Positions 35,475-43,103 of a stretch of 64,000 nt of DNA are shown here, piece by piece (position 1 is the stretch's first letter; the number at the start of each line of letters is the position of its first letter). The stretch lies in the NCBI RefSeq assembly GCF_036421915.1, contig NZ_JAZGOM010000004.1; one strand, 5' to 3'. Below the pieces are notes generated by a model, which searched no databases, had not been told where the DNA came from, and was given only the letters and a program-made list of their open reading frames with translations. This stretch comes from Georgenia_A wangjunii. GTDB lineage: Bacteria; Actinomycetota; Actinomycetes; Actinomycetales; Actinomycetaceae. A program made the translations under genes and the position numbers.

Positions 35475-36398
35475 TCATGTGCCGAGGAACACGCTGAACA
35501 GGACGTAGCAGACGGGCGCCGTGAGGACGAGGGAGTCGAGCCGGTCCATGACGCCGCCGTGCCCGGGAAGGATCGAGCCCATGTCCTTCATGCCGAGGTC
35601 GCGCTTGAGGAGCGACTCGGCCAGGTCCCCCACCGTCGCCGACGCGACGACGGCCACGCCGAGGACGACGCCCGACCACCACGGGCCGTCGAGGACGCCC
35701 GCCATCATCCCGACGCCGACGCCGCACGTGAGGAGCACCGACCCGCCGAGCCCCTCCCACGACTTCTTCGGGCTGATCGAGGGCGCGAGCGGGTGCTTGC
35801 CGAGCAGGACCCCTGCGGCGTACCCGCCGAGGTCGTTCGCGACGACGGCACCGATGAAGGTGAGGACGAGCCACGGACCAGAGTCCGCGGCGACGATGAG
35901 GACGGCGAAGCCCGCGAGGAGCGAGACGTACGCGGCGGCGAAGATGCCCGCCGAGGCGTCCCGGACGGCGTCCGGCCCCCCGCCGTCGAGCACCCGCCAG
36001 ACGAAGACGCCGCCGGCGGTGAGGAGGAAGGCGACGAGCATCGCCTCCCGGCCGGCGGTGTAGGCCGAGACGATGACTCCGGCCGTACCGACCCAGAGCG
36101 GCAGCAGCGGCAGCCGGATGTCCCGGGTCTGCACCGCGCGCGCGAGCTCCCACAGTGCGGCGCACGCCGCGACGAGTGCGAAGACGACGAACGCCTCGCG
36201 CCGGATGAACAGGCTCGCGAGGAGGATACCGCCGAGGAGGACACCGACGCCGATGGCCGCGGGGAGGTTGCGCCCCGCGCGCCCGGCCGGGGGGTCGGTC
36301 GGGCGCGGCGGCGCCGGCTCCACGAGGGCACGGCGAGCCGAGGCCTCGGCCTCGCGCAGCCGGCGGCGTGAGGGCGGAACGGGGTCGGGGGTCGTCAC
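35475..36398 (-). CDS. cdsA: Phosphatidate cytidylyltransferase
   Basis: Membrane enzyme making CDP-diacylglycerol from phosphatidate and CTP. The 307-residue protein has a basic/proline-rich N-terminal 40 residues, about eight hydrophobic segments and the signature ending GVMDRLDSLVLTAPVCY preceded by KRDLGMKDMGSILPGHGG. GTG 36396-36398 lies 13 bases after the frr stop. Order frr-cdsA-rlmN is conserved. Confidence 0.95.
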   Translation of the reverse strand: MTTPDPVPPSRRRLREAEASARRALVEPAPPRPTDPPAGRAGRNLPAAIGVGVLLGGILLASLFIRREAFVVFALVAACAALWELARAVQTRDIRLPLLPLWVGTAGVIVSAYTAGREAMLVAFLLTAGGVFVWRVLDGGGPDAVRDASAGIFAAAYVSLLAGFAVLIVAADSGPWLVLTFIGAVVANDLGGYAAGVLLGKHPLAPSISPKKSWEGLGGSVLLTCGVGVGMMAGVLDGPWWSGVVLGVAVVASATVGDLAESLLKRDLGMKDMGSILPGHGGVMDRLDSLVLTAPVCYVLFSVFLGT

Positions 36399-36411
36399 GG
36401 CGGGGACCTGC

Positions 36412-36969
36412 TCAGACCTCGAGCAGCTCGCGCTCCTTGCCGATGAGCAGGTCGTCGATGACCTCGACGTGCTTCTTCGTCAGCGACTCCAGCTCCTTCT
36501 CGGCGCGGTCGACCTCGTCCTCGCCGGCCTCCCCGTCCTTCTTCATGCGGTCGAGCTCGTCCTTGGCCTTGCGGCGGACGTTGCGGATGGAGATGCGCGC
36601 GTCCTCGCCCTTGGTCTTGGCGAGCTTGACGTACTCCTTGCGCCGCTCGGCCGTCAGGGCCGGCAGGACGATGCGGATGACGTTGCCGTCGTCGGTCGGG
36701 TTGACGCCGAGGTCGGACTCGCGCAGGGCGCGCACGATCGCGGCGGTCGCGCTGCGGTCGTACGGCGTCACGAGCACGGTGCGCGCCTCGGGGATCGTCA
36801 GGGACCCCAGCTGCTGGAGCGGGGTCGGGGCGCCGTAGTAGTCCACGAGGATCTTGCTGAACATGCCGGCGTTCGCCCGGCCGGTCCGGATCCCGGTGAA
36901 GTCCTCGCGGGCGACCTCGACCGCCTTGTCCATCTTCTCCTCGGCCTCGAGGAGGGTCTCGTCGATCAC
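36412..36969 (-). CDS. frr: Ribosome recycling factor
   Basis: Splits post-termination ribosomes with EF-G. The 185-residue protein has the full RRF pattern: MDKAVEVAREDFTGIRTGRA, PLQQLGSLTIPEARTVLVTP, and the helical end ITRK-like KDELDRMKKDGEAGEDEVDR. GTG 36967-36969 overlaps the pyrH stop as GTGA, so the two are coupled. Confidence 0.97.
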   Translation of the reverse strand: MIDETLLEAEEKMDKAVEVAREDFTGIRTGRANAGMFSKILVDYYGAPTPLQQLGSLTIPEARTVLVTPYDRSATAAIVRALRESDLGVNPTDDGNVIRIVLPALTAERRKEYVKLAKTKGEDARISIRNVRRKAKDELDRMKKDGEAGEDEVDRAEKELESLTKKHVEVIDDLLIGKERELLEV

Positions 36970-37721
36970 CGGAGCTCCTTCGTCTGGTCCTCAACCGTCA
37001 CAAGTGTGCCGATCTTCTCACCGCGCAGGGCGCGAGTGACGTTACCTGCGGCGTTCATGCCGAACACCCGCATCGCCAGTCCATTGTCCATGCACAGGCT
37101 GAACGCGGCGGCATCGACGACCCGCAGGCCGTCACGCAGGGCGTCGCCGTACGTGAGGTGGTCGAGGCGGCGGGCGGTCGGGTCGGTGTTCGGGTCGGCG
37201 GTGTAGACGCCGTCGACGCCGTTCTTGCCCATGAGCACCTCGTCGCAGTGCGTCTCGAGCGCGCGCTGCGCGGCGACCGTGTCCGTGGAGAAGTAGGGCA
37301 TGCCCGCGCCGGCGCCGAAGATGACGACGCGGCCCTTCTCGAGGTGGCGGATGGCGCGCAGCGGGATGTACGGCTCCGCGACCTGGCCCATCGTGATGGC
37401 GGTCTGCACGCGGGTGCTCGTCCCGGCCTGCTCGAGGAAGTCCTGGAGGGCGAGGCAGTTCATCACGGTGCCGAGCATGCCCATGTAGTCGGCCCGGGCG
37501 CGGTCGATGCCGCGCTGGGAGAGCTCGGCGCCGCGGAAGAAGTTCCCGCCGCCGACGACGATGGCCACCTGCACGCCTGCGCGCACGGCCTCGGCGATCT
37601 CGCGGGCGACGGCGGCGACGACGTCGGCGTCGAGCCCGATGCCCCCGCCCCCGAACACCTCCCCCGAGAGCTTGAGCAGCACCCGGCGCGGGGTGGTCAC
37701 GGTCTGTTCGGGAGCGTTCAT
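36966..37721 (-). CDS. pyrH: Uridylate kinase
   Basis: Phosphorylates UMP to UDP with ATP. The 251-residue amino-acid-kinase fold protein has VLLKLSGEVFGG, VVGGGNFFRGAEL and the acceptor region NPTD-like NTDPTARRLDHL. ATG 37719-37721 is fixed by an AGGAGG site eight bases upstream; the open frame extends 16 codons further without similarity. Regulation by GTP/UTP is known for the family but nothing regulatory is visible here. Confidence 0.96.
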   Translation of the reverse strand: MNAPEQTVTTPRRVLLKLSGEVFGGGGIGLDADVVAAVAREIAEAVRAGVQVAIVVGGGNFFRGAELSQRGIDRARADYMGMLGTVMNCLALQDFLEQAGTSTRVQTAITMGQVAEPYIPLRAIRHLEKGRVVIFGAGAGMPYFSTDTVAAQRALETHCDEVLMGKNGVDGVYTADPNTDPTARRLDHLTYGDALRDGLRVVDAAAFSLCMDNGLAMRVFGMNAAGNVTRALRGEKIGTLVTVEDQTKELR

Positions 37722-37766
37722 CGAGCGGGTCCTCCTGGGTGCTGCACCGGCGGTCGTGGGGTGGTG

Positions 37767-37809
37767 CACCGGTGGCCCCGGCCCCGATGAGGGACCGGGG
37801 CCACCGGTG
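37767..37809 (-). terminator. tsf terminator hairpin
   Basis: Very strong 19-bp stem with a single G-U pair and a 5-base loop, beginning 7 bases after the tsf stop and ending 45 bases before pyrH. It should separate rpsB-tsf from pyrH-frr-cdsA. Confidence 0.75.
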
Positions 37810-37815
37810 AAGGGG

Positions 37816-38655
37816 TCAGGCTCCGACGCGGAAGCGGGCGAAACCGGTGACGGTCCCCCCGACTCCCTCGACGACCTTGCCGACCGTCGTCTTCGGGTCC
37901 TTGGCGAACGCCTGCTCGAGCAGGACGTTCTCCTTGAAGAAGCCGTTCATCCGGCCCTCGATGATCTTCGGGAGCGCGGCCTCGGGCTTGCCCTCGTTGC
38001 GCGAGGTCTCCTCGGCGATACGACGCTCGCTCTCGACGACGTCCGCGGGGACGTCGTCGCGCGTGAGGTACGTCGGGGAGTACGCCGCGATGTGCATGGC
38101 GATGTCCCGCGCCACCTCGGCGCCGGCGGCGTCCGTGGCGACGAGCACGCCGACCTGCGGGGGCAGGTCCTTGGCCGTGCGGTGCAGGTAGCTCGCGACC
38201 TTCTCGCCCGAGACGCGGGCGACCCGGCGCACGACGAGCTTCTCGCCGAGCGTCGCGGCGGTCTCGTCGACGAGCGTGGCCACCGTCGAGCCCTCGGTGT
38301 CCGCGGCGAGGAGCGACTCGGCGTCGCCCGCACCGGAGGAGACCGCGGCCGCGAGGACGCGCTCCGCGAGGGAGATGAACGTCTGGTTCTTCGCGACGAA
38401 GTCCGTCTCGGAGTTGACCTCGACGAGGACGCCGGCCTCGCCGGCGCCGTCGGCGACGACCTCGATGGCCACGAGGCCGTCGGAGGCCGAGCGGTCCTCG
38501 CGCTTCGCGACGCCCTTGAGACCCTTGACGCGGATGATCTCGAGCGCCTTCTCGGCGTTCCCGTCAGCCTCGTCGAGGGCCTTCTTGACGTCGAGCATGC
38601 CTGCGCCGGTCTTCTCGCGCAGGGCCTTGATGTCAGCGGCGGTGTAGTTCGCCAT
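37816..38655 (-). CDS. tsf: Elongation factor Ts
   Basis: Guanine nucleotide exchange factor for EF-Tu. The 279-residue protein has the N-terminal UBA-like domain (ALREKTGAGMLDVKKALDEA), the core motif VEVNSETDFVAKNQ, and HIAAYSPTYLTRDDVP. ATG 38653-38655 follows GGAGGA. It is 30 bases after rpsB and is followed by a strong hairpin. Confidence 0.97.
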   Translation of the reverse strand: MANYTAADIKALREKTGAGMLDVKKALDEADGNAEKALEIIRVKGLKGVAKREDRSASDGLVAIEVVADGAGEAGVLVEVNSETDFVAKNQTFISLAERVLAAAVSSGAGDAESLLAADTEGSTVATLVDETAATLGEKLVVRRVARVSGEKVASYLHRTAKDLPPQVGVLVATDAAGAEVARDIAMHIAAYSPTYLTRDDVPADVVESERRIAEETSRNEGKPEAALPKIIEGRMNGFFKENVLLEQAFAKDPKTTVGKVVEGVGGTVTGFARFRVGA

Positions 38656-38685
38656 CAGTGGTGATCCTCCAGATCCGTTGAGTGC

Positions 38686-39729
38686 TCAGGCCTGCTCGGG
38701 CGTCTCGGCCGGGGCGGCCTCCGCCTCGGGTGCTGCCGTGGTCGCCTCGGCGGCGTCCTGGGCTGCGACAGAGTTGTCCGCGACCTGCGTGTCGTTCGCG
38801 CTCTCGCCGCTCGTGACGGGGGCGACGACGTCGGCCTCCTCGGCGGCCTCGGCCACCTGCTCGGCCGGGTTGACGGCGCCGGCGACGTGCTCGGCGGCCT
38901 CGACGTCGGTGGCCGGGGCGTCGGCCTGGACGACCGAGGCGGTGGCGCTCTGGTCGGCCTCGTGGGCGGCGAGGAGCTCGCGCTCCCACTCGGCCAGGGG
39001 CTCCGCCTCGGGGGCGGCGGCGTCGCCGGAGCGGCCGGAGTGGCGCGTGACGAGGCCCTCGGCCGCGGCGTCCGCGATGACGCGGGTGAGCAGCGCGACG
39101 GCGCGGATGGCGTCGTCGTTGGCGGGGATGCCGTAGTCGACGTCGTCCGGGTCGCAGTTCGTGTCGAGGATCGCGACGACCGGGATGTTGAGCTTGCGCG
39201 CCTCGGCGACGGCGAGGTGCTCCTTGTTGGTGTCGACGATCCACACCGCGGAGGGGACCTTCGCCATGTCGCGGATGCCACCGAGGGTGCGCGTGAGCTT
39301 GTCGCGCTCACGGCGCTGCATGAGCAGCTCCTTCTTGGTGAACGAGCTCGAGGCGACGTCGTCGAAGTCGACCTGCTCGAGCTCCTTGAGGCGCTGCAGA
39401 CGCTTGTAGACGGTGCCGAAGTTGGTGAGCATGCCACCGAGCCAGCGCTGGTTGACGTAGGGCATGCCCACGCGCGCAGCCTGCTCGGCGACGGCCTCCT
39501 GCGCCTGCTTCTTCGTGCCGACGAACAGGATGGAGCCGCCGTGGGCGACCGTCTGCTTGACGAACTCGTAGGCGCGGTCGATGTCCGCCAGCGACTGCTG
39601 GAGGTCGATGATGTAGATCCCGTTGCGCTCGGTGAAGATGAAGCGCTTCATCTTGGGGTTCCAACGACGGGTCTGGTGCCCGAAGTGGACGCCGCTCTCG
39701 AGGAGCTGGCGCATGGTGACGACGGCCAT
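38686..39729 (-). CDS. rpsB: 30S ribosomal protein S2
   Basis: Small-subunit protein of 347 residues. The S2 core (GVHFGHQTRRWNPKMKRFIF, GGSILFVGTKKQAQEAV, WLGGMLTNF, DTNKEHLAVAEARKL) occupies about the first 235 residues. The last ~110 residues are Ala/Glu/Asp-rich low complexity, far longer than in E. coli S2 and longer than usual even for actinobacteria. ATG 39727-39729 has a GGAAGGA site. It heads the rpsB-tsf unit; a promoter region lies in the ~400-bp gap upstream. Confidence 0.96.
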   Translation of the reverse strand: MAVVTMRQLLESGVHFGHQTRRWNPKMKRFIFTERNGIYIIDLQQSLADIDRAYEFVKQTVAHGGSILFVGTKKQAQEAVAEQAARVGMPYVNQRWLGGMLTNFGTVYKRLQRLKELEQVDFDDVASSSFTKKELLMQRRERDKLTRTLGGIRDMAKVPSAVWIVDTNKEHLAVAEARKLNIPVVAILDTNCDPDDVDYGIPANDDAIRAVALLTRVIADAAAEGLVTRHSGRSGDAAAPEAEPLAEWERELLAAHEADQSATASVVQADAPATDVEAAEHVAGAVNPAEQVAEAAEEADVVAPVTSGESANDTQVADNSVAAQDAAEATTAAPEAEAAPAETPEQA

Positions 39730-39962
39730 GGCACGTCCTTCCCGTACGGGCGGGGCCCGCACGTCATGGCGGGCAGCACCCGGGCGGACTTCTCCGCCGG
39801 GCGTGCTCGCAGTTCGGTTGTCTGCGGTCGGTCTGATGACCGCCGCTCCTGGTGCCCACGACGCGCCTGCGCCCGCCCAGGGGGCGGGACCGCTGCCGGC
39901 GTGCCTCGCCGTGCTCCACCGGTCGGAGACCGGCTGCCTGGCGACAAGTGGGCGCGCGTTGT

Positions 39963-39982
39963 CAACCGGAGTGATCCGGTTG
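39963..39982. promoter_or_regulatory. Inverted repeat in the rpsB upstream region
   Basis: Perfect 8-bp arms CAACCGGA / TCCGGTTG around GTGA. On the minus strand it partly overlaps a TTGACA, so it could be an operator over a promoter or an RNA hairpin in the rpsB leader. No -10 hexamer with standard spacing was found for that TTGACA. Confidence 0.35.
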
Positions 39983-40115
39983 CGGAGGTGATCCTACCCG
40001 ATCGCCCGCAACCGTTGTGACTGCGCCGGTCGGGCGCCTTCTCCACAGGGCGGGCCCGTGTGCCGTCATCCTCCGGGGCGGGCCCTGGCGCGGAGCTCGG
40101 ACGACGGCGGTGGCG

Positions 40116-40121
40116 CAGCCT
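40116..40121 (+). promoter_or_regulatory. -10-like hexamer of leaderless M23-like gene
   Basis: CAGCCT seven bases before ATG 40129; no ribosome site. Confidence 0.3.
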
Positions 40122-40128
40122 GGGTCGC

Positions 40129-40701
40129 ATGTCCGCCTCCTCGTCACTGTCCGTCGCGGCGGCGGCGCTCGCCGTGTCGGCGGTCCTCGTCCTCCAGCCG
40201 GCTGCCCGCGACCCCACCGGGTCCGCACCCCCGGCCGGGTCGACGATCTCGCGCGACGGCACGGCACCCCCGCAGACGGCGGGCGGGGCGCCTGCGCTCG
40301 CGTACGCGTGGCCCACCCTGGCCGAGGTGCCGGTCCTGCGGGCGTTCGACCGGCCGGACGCGCCGTGGGCGAGCGGCCACCGCGGCGTGGACCTCGCGCT
40401 CGCCGTCGGCGCGCCGGTCCACGCCGCGGCCGACGGCGTCGTCGCCTTCGCCGGCGTCGTCGTCGACCGCCCGGTCGTCTCCGTCCAGCACCCCGACGGC
40501 GTGCGGACGACGTACGAGCCGGTCCTGCCCGCCGTCACCCGCGGGCAGGCGGTCGCGGCGGGTGACGTCATCGGTCGTCTCGGCACGGGTGGCCACTGCG
40601 GGGCGTGCCTGCACTGGGGCGCGCGGCGCGGGTCGGACGACTACCTCGACCCGTTGAGCCTCCTGCGCGGCCGGGTCGTCATCCGCCTCCTGCCCGGGTG
40701 A
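40129..40701 (+). CDS. M23/LytM-like peptidase with altered HxH motif
   Basis: Exported protein of 190 residues with an N-terminal hydrophobic segment (SLSVAAAALAVSAVLVLQPA) and a LytM domain. The first zinc motif HxxxD is intact (GHRGVDLAL), and the C-terminal motif reads GHCGACLHWGAR: the second histidine of HxH is present but the first is Cys. Zinc could still bind, but catalytic competence is doubtful; it may bind peptidoglycan or regulate amidases. It is divergent from rpsB and convergent with xerC (gap of four bases). Confidence 0.85.
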   Translation: MSASSSLSVAAAALAVSAVLVLQPAARDPTGSAPPAGSTISRDGTAPPQTAGGAPALAYAWPTLAEVPVLRAFDRPDAPWASGHRGVDLALAVGAPVHAAADGVVAFAGVVVDRPVVSVQHPDGVRTTYEPVLPAVTRGQAVAAGDVIGRLGTGGHCGACLHWGARRGSDDYLDPLSLLRGRVVIRLLPG

Positions 40702-40705
40702 GCGC

Positions 40706-41650
40706 TCAGGCGCGGGGGTGCGCCTGGGCGTAGGCGGCGCGCAGACGTTCGGCGGAGACGTGGGTGTAGCGCTGGGTGGTCGCGAGCGAGGTGTGGCCGA
40801 GGATCTCCTGGACGGTGCGCAGATCCGACCCGCCGCTGAGGAGGTGCGTCGCCGTCGAGTGCCGCACGCCGTGCGGGGCGAGGTCCCGCACGCCCGCGAG
40901 CGCCGTGAGGGCGTGGACGCTCTCCCGCACGGCACGCACCCCGAGGCGCCCCCCGCGAGCGCCGAGGAAGAGCGCCGCCGGCGACGCGGGGCTCACGAGG
41001 GCCGGGCGTCCGCGCTCGAGCCAGGCGTCGACGGCCCGCGCCGCCGGGATGCCGTAGGGCACGACGCGCTCCTTGGCGCCCTTGCCGAGCACCCGCACGG
41101 TGCGCTCGCGACGGTCGACGGCGTCGACGTCGAGGCCGACGAGCTCGCTCACCCGTACGCCCGTCGCGTAGAGCAGCTCGAGCGCCGCCCAGTCCCGCAG
41201 GTGCGCGGGATCGCCGTCGTCGGCGCGGGCCGAGGCGACGGCGAGGAGGTCCGCCGCCTCGTCCTCGGCGAGGACCTCGGGGACGCGTGTGTCCGGCCGC
41301 GGGCTGCGCAGGCGCAGGCCGACGTCGGCGGGCAGGTGGCCCTGCCGGTGCGCCCAACCGGTGAAGGTGCGGGCGGCCGCCGCGCGCCGGGCGAGCGTCG
41401 CTCGGGACCGGCCGGCGCGGGACTGCGCGGCGAGCCACGCGCGCAGGGCGGTGAGGTCGAGGCGCGCAAGGTCGGGCGGCGCGTCACCCGTCGCGGTGAG
41501 GTCTGGCACGGCCTCGCTCAGCGTCGCGAGAAGCGACGCGACGTCGGCGACGTAGGCCCGCACGGTGTGCTCGGACAAGCCGCGCTGGAGGGTGAGGAAA
41601 CGCGCGAACTCCGTGAGCAGGTGCTCGGGCGGCGCGGGTGTGGTGGGCAC
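40706..41650 (-). CDS. xerC: Tyrosine recombinase XerC-type
   Basis: Site-specific recombinase of 314 residues for chromosome dimer resolution, probably with FtsK (also in this window). The N-terminal SAM-like domain (GLSEHTVRAYVADVASLLAT) precedes the catalytic domain with all six residues visible: R in GVRVSELVGL, K in GKGAKERVVP, H-x-x-R in APHGVRHSTATHLL, H in LGHTSLATTQRY and the nucleophile tyrosine in RYTHVS. GTG 41648-41650 is where homology starts; an upstream open stretch is low-complexity spacer containing poly-G. It lies after dprA as in other actinobacteria. Confidence 0.93.
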   Translation of the reverse strand: MPTTPAPPEHLLTEFARFLTLQRGLSEHTVRAYVADVASLLATLSEAVPDLTATGDAPPDLARLDLTALRAWLAAQSRAGRSRATLARRAAAARTFTGWAHRQGHLPADVGLRLRSPRPDTRVPEVLAEDEAADLLAVASARADDGDPAHLRDWAALELLYATGVRVSELVGLDVDAVDRRERTVRVLGKGAKERVVPYGIPAARAVDAWLERGRPALVSPASPAALFLGARGGRLGVRAVRESVHALTALAGVRDLAPHGVRHSTATHLLSGGSDLRTVQEILGHTSLATTQRYTHVSAERLRAAYAQAHPRA

Positions 41651-41697
41651 GTCCCTACGGTGGCCCGCGTGCCTGACGAGGGCAAGGGACCGCGCCG

Positions 41698-41721
41698 GGC
41701 CGCACGGCGGGCCGTGCGGCC
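41698..41721 (-). terminator. Strong hairpin between dprA and xerC
   Basis: Perfect 11-bp arms GGCCGCACGGC / GCCGTGCGGCC around GG. Located 48 bases before xerC; may end transcription of comM-dprA or fold in the xerC leader. Confidence 0.5.
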
Positions 41722-41742
41722 AGACCGGTGGTCCGCCGCCTC

Positions 41743-41768
41743 GCCCGGGCCGTCCGCCCGGGCCGTCC
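41743..41768. repeat. Two tandem 13-bp repeats in the dprA-xerC spacer
   Basis: GCCCGGGCCGTCC occurs twice head to tail (41743-41755, 41756-41768), followed by a degenerate third copy. Part of the same low-complexity spacer as the poly-C tract. Confidence 0.8.
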
Positions 41769-41843
41769 GCCCGGCCCGCCGGGTGGTTCCCGCCCTCGCC
41801 CAGCGGGCTGTCCACCGGCGTCCACTCACCTCGGCGGGCCGCG

Positions 41844-41882
<39 letters not shown>

Positions 41883-41921
41883 CCTGCTGTCGGCGCGCCC
41901 CCGCGCAGTCCGCGTCGCACG

Positions 41922-43103
41922 TCAGCGTCCGCTCGTCCGGGCCCGGCGCCAGCCGGCGCCGTCGCGCTCGATCCGGCCCGCGAGCTCGAGCGTCCCGAGC
42001 GCCGAGCGGACCTCACCCGGGCTGAGGCCGCTCGCGCGCACGAGGTTCTCCGTGGCGGCTGTCGCCCGCACGGGCAGGGCGTCGAGGAGCCGCGAGGACA
42101 CGGGGTCGAGCTCGTCGAGCAGCCCCGCCTGGACGGCGCGTTCGGGGGCGAGGTCCTCCCCCGCGGGGGCGACGAGCTCGAGGACCTCCGCGGCGTCCGT
42201 CACGCACACGGCGTCCGTCTCCCGCAGGAGCCGGTGGCAGCCGGCCGACGCCATCGACGTGACCGGGCCCGGCACGGCACCGACCGGGCGCAGGAGGACG
42301 GCCGCGTGGCCGGCCGTGCTGAGGGCCCCGGAGCGCCACGCGGCCTCGACGACGACGCACCCCTGGCTCATCGCCGCGATGAGGCGGTTGCGCTGGAGGA
42401 AGCGGTGGCGGCTCGGGGCGCTCCCGGGCGGCGCCTCGGCGACGACGGCCCCGGTGGCGAGGACCTCCTCGAGCAGCCGGGTGTTCCCGGCGGGGTAGAG
42501 GCGGTCCACCCCGCCGGCGAGGACCGCGACGGTCACGCCACCGACGCTGAGTGCCCCGCGGTGCGCGGCGGCGTCGATCCCGTACGCCCCGCCGGAGACG
42601 ACCCCGACCCCGCGCTCGCTGAGGCCGAGGGCGATCTGGGCGGCGACGTGCTCGCCGTAGCTCGTGCTCGCGCGGGCGCCGACGACCGCGACCGACCGGC
42701 GCACGGCCCGCAGGCCCTGGCCGCGCACCCACAGCGCCACGGGCGCCGCCGCGCCGAGGTCGGCCAGGCCCGCGGGCCACTGCTCGTCCCCGTCCACGAC
42801 GAGGTGCCCGCCGAGCGCGGCGAGGACGTCGAGCTCGCGCCGGATGTCGAGCCCGGCCAGGCGCGGCGCCCATCGCGCCACCGCCTCGTCCGAGGGCGTC
42901 GTCGTGCCGCGCCCGCCCGCCCCGGTGCCCCTGCGCCGTGCCGCGTGGAGGACCCAGTCGAGCGCGGCCACGGGCCCGAGGTGGGCGAGGAGCGTCCCGG
43001 CGGCCCCGTCGCCCGGCTCGGCCAGGCGGCTCCACGCGGCGGCGGCGAGCCGGGGGTCGGTGGCGTCGAACGGCAGCCGTTGGTCGCTCGTCTGCTCAGG
43101 CAC
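41922..43103 (-). CDS. dprA: DNA-processing protein DprA
   Basis: Rossmann-fold protein that loads RecA on incoming single-stranded DNA in transformation; widely kept in non-competent species. The 393-residue protein has VAVVGARASTSYGEHVA, VSGGAYGIDAAAHRGAL and the C-terminal winged-helix region (LVRASGLSPGEVRSALGTLE). GTG 43101-43103 overlaps the end of comM by eight bases. Its product and ComM are the only competence-type genes in the window. Confidence 0.94.
   Translation of the reverse strand: MPEQTSDQRLPFDATDPRLAAAAWSRLAEPGDGAAGTLLAHLGPVAALDWVLHAARRRGTGAGGRGTTTPSDEAVARWAPRLAGLDIRRELDVLAALGGHLVVDGDEQWPAGLADLGAAAPVALWVRGQGLRAVRRSVAVVGARASTSYGEHVAAQIALGLSERGVGVVSGGAYGIDAAAHRGALSVGGVTVAVLAGGVDRLYPAGNTRLLEEVLATGAVVAEAPPGSAPSRHRFLQRNRLIAAMSQGCVVVEAAWRSGALSTAGHAAVLLRPVGAVPGPVTSMASAGCHRLLRETDAVCVTDAAEVLELVAPAGEDLAPERAVQAGLLDELDPVSSRLLDALPVRATAATENLVRASGLSPGEVRSALGTLELAGRIERDGAGWRRARTSGR

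Larger units (their letters stand above)
39730..40128. other. Divergent intergenic region between rpsB and the M23-like gene
   Basis: 399 bp without a gene. Visible elements: an inverted repeat at 39963-39982, a minus-strand TTGACA at 39965-39960 and a minus-strand TAGGAT at 39996-39991, which could belong to rpsB promoters with a leader of 230 bases or more, and a plus-strand CAGCCT at 40116-40121 just before the M23-like gene. No small RNA or ORF with support was seen. Confidence 0.6.

Noticed and set aside
39960..39965. TTGACA as the rpsB -35 element
   Set aside because: No -10 hexamer with 16-19 bp spacing follows it on the minus strand, so I list it only as a possible element within the intergenic region.
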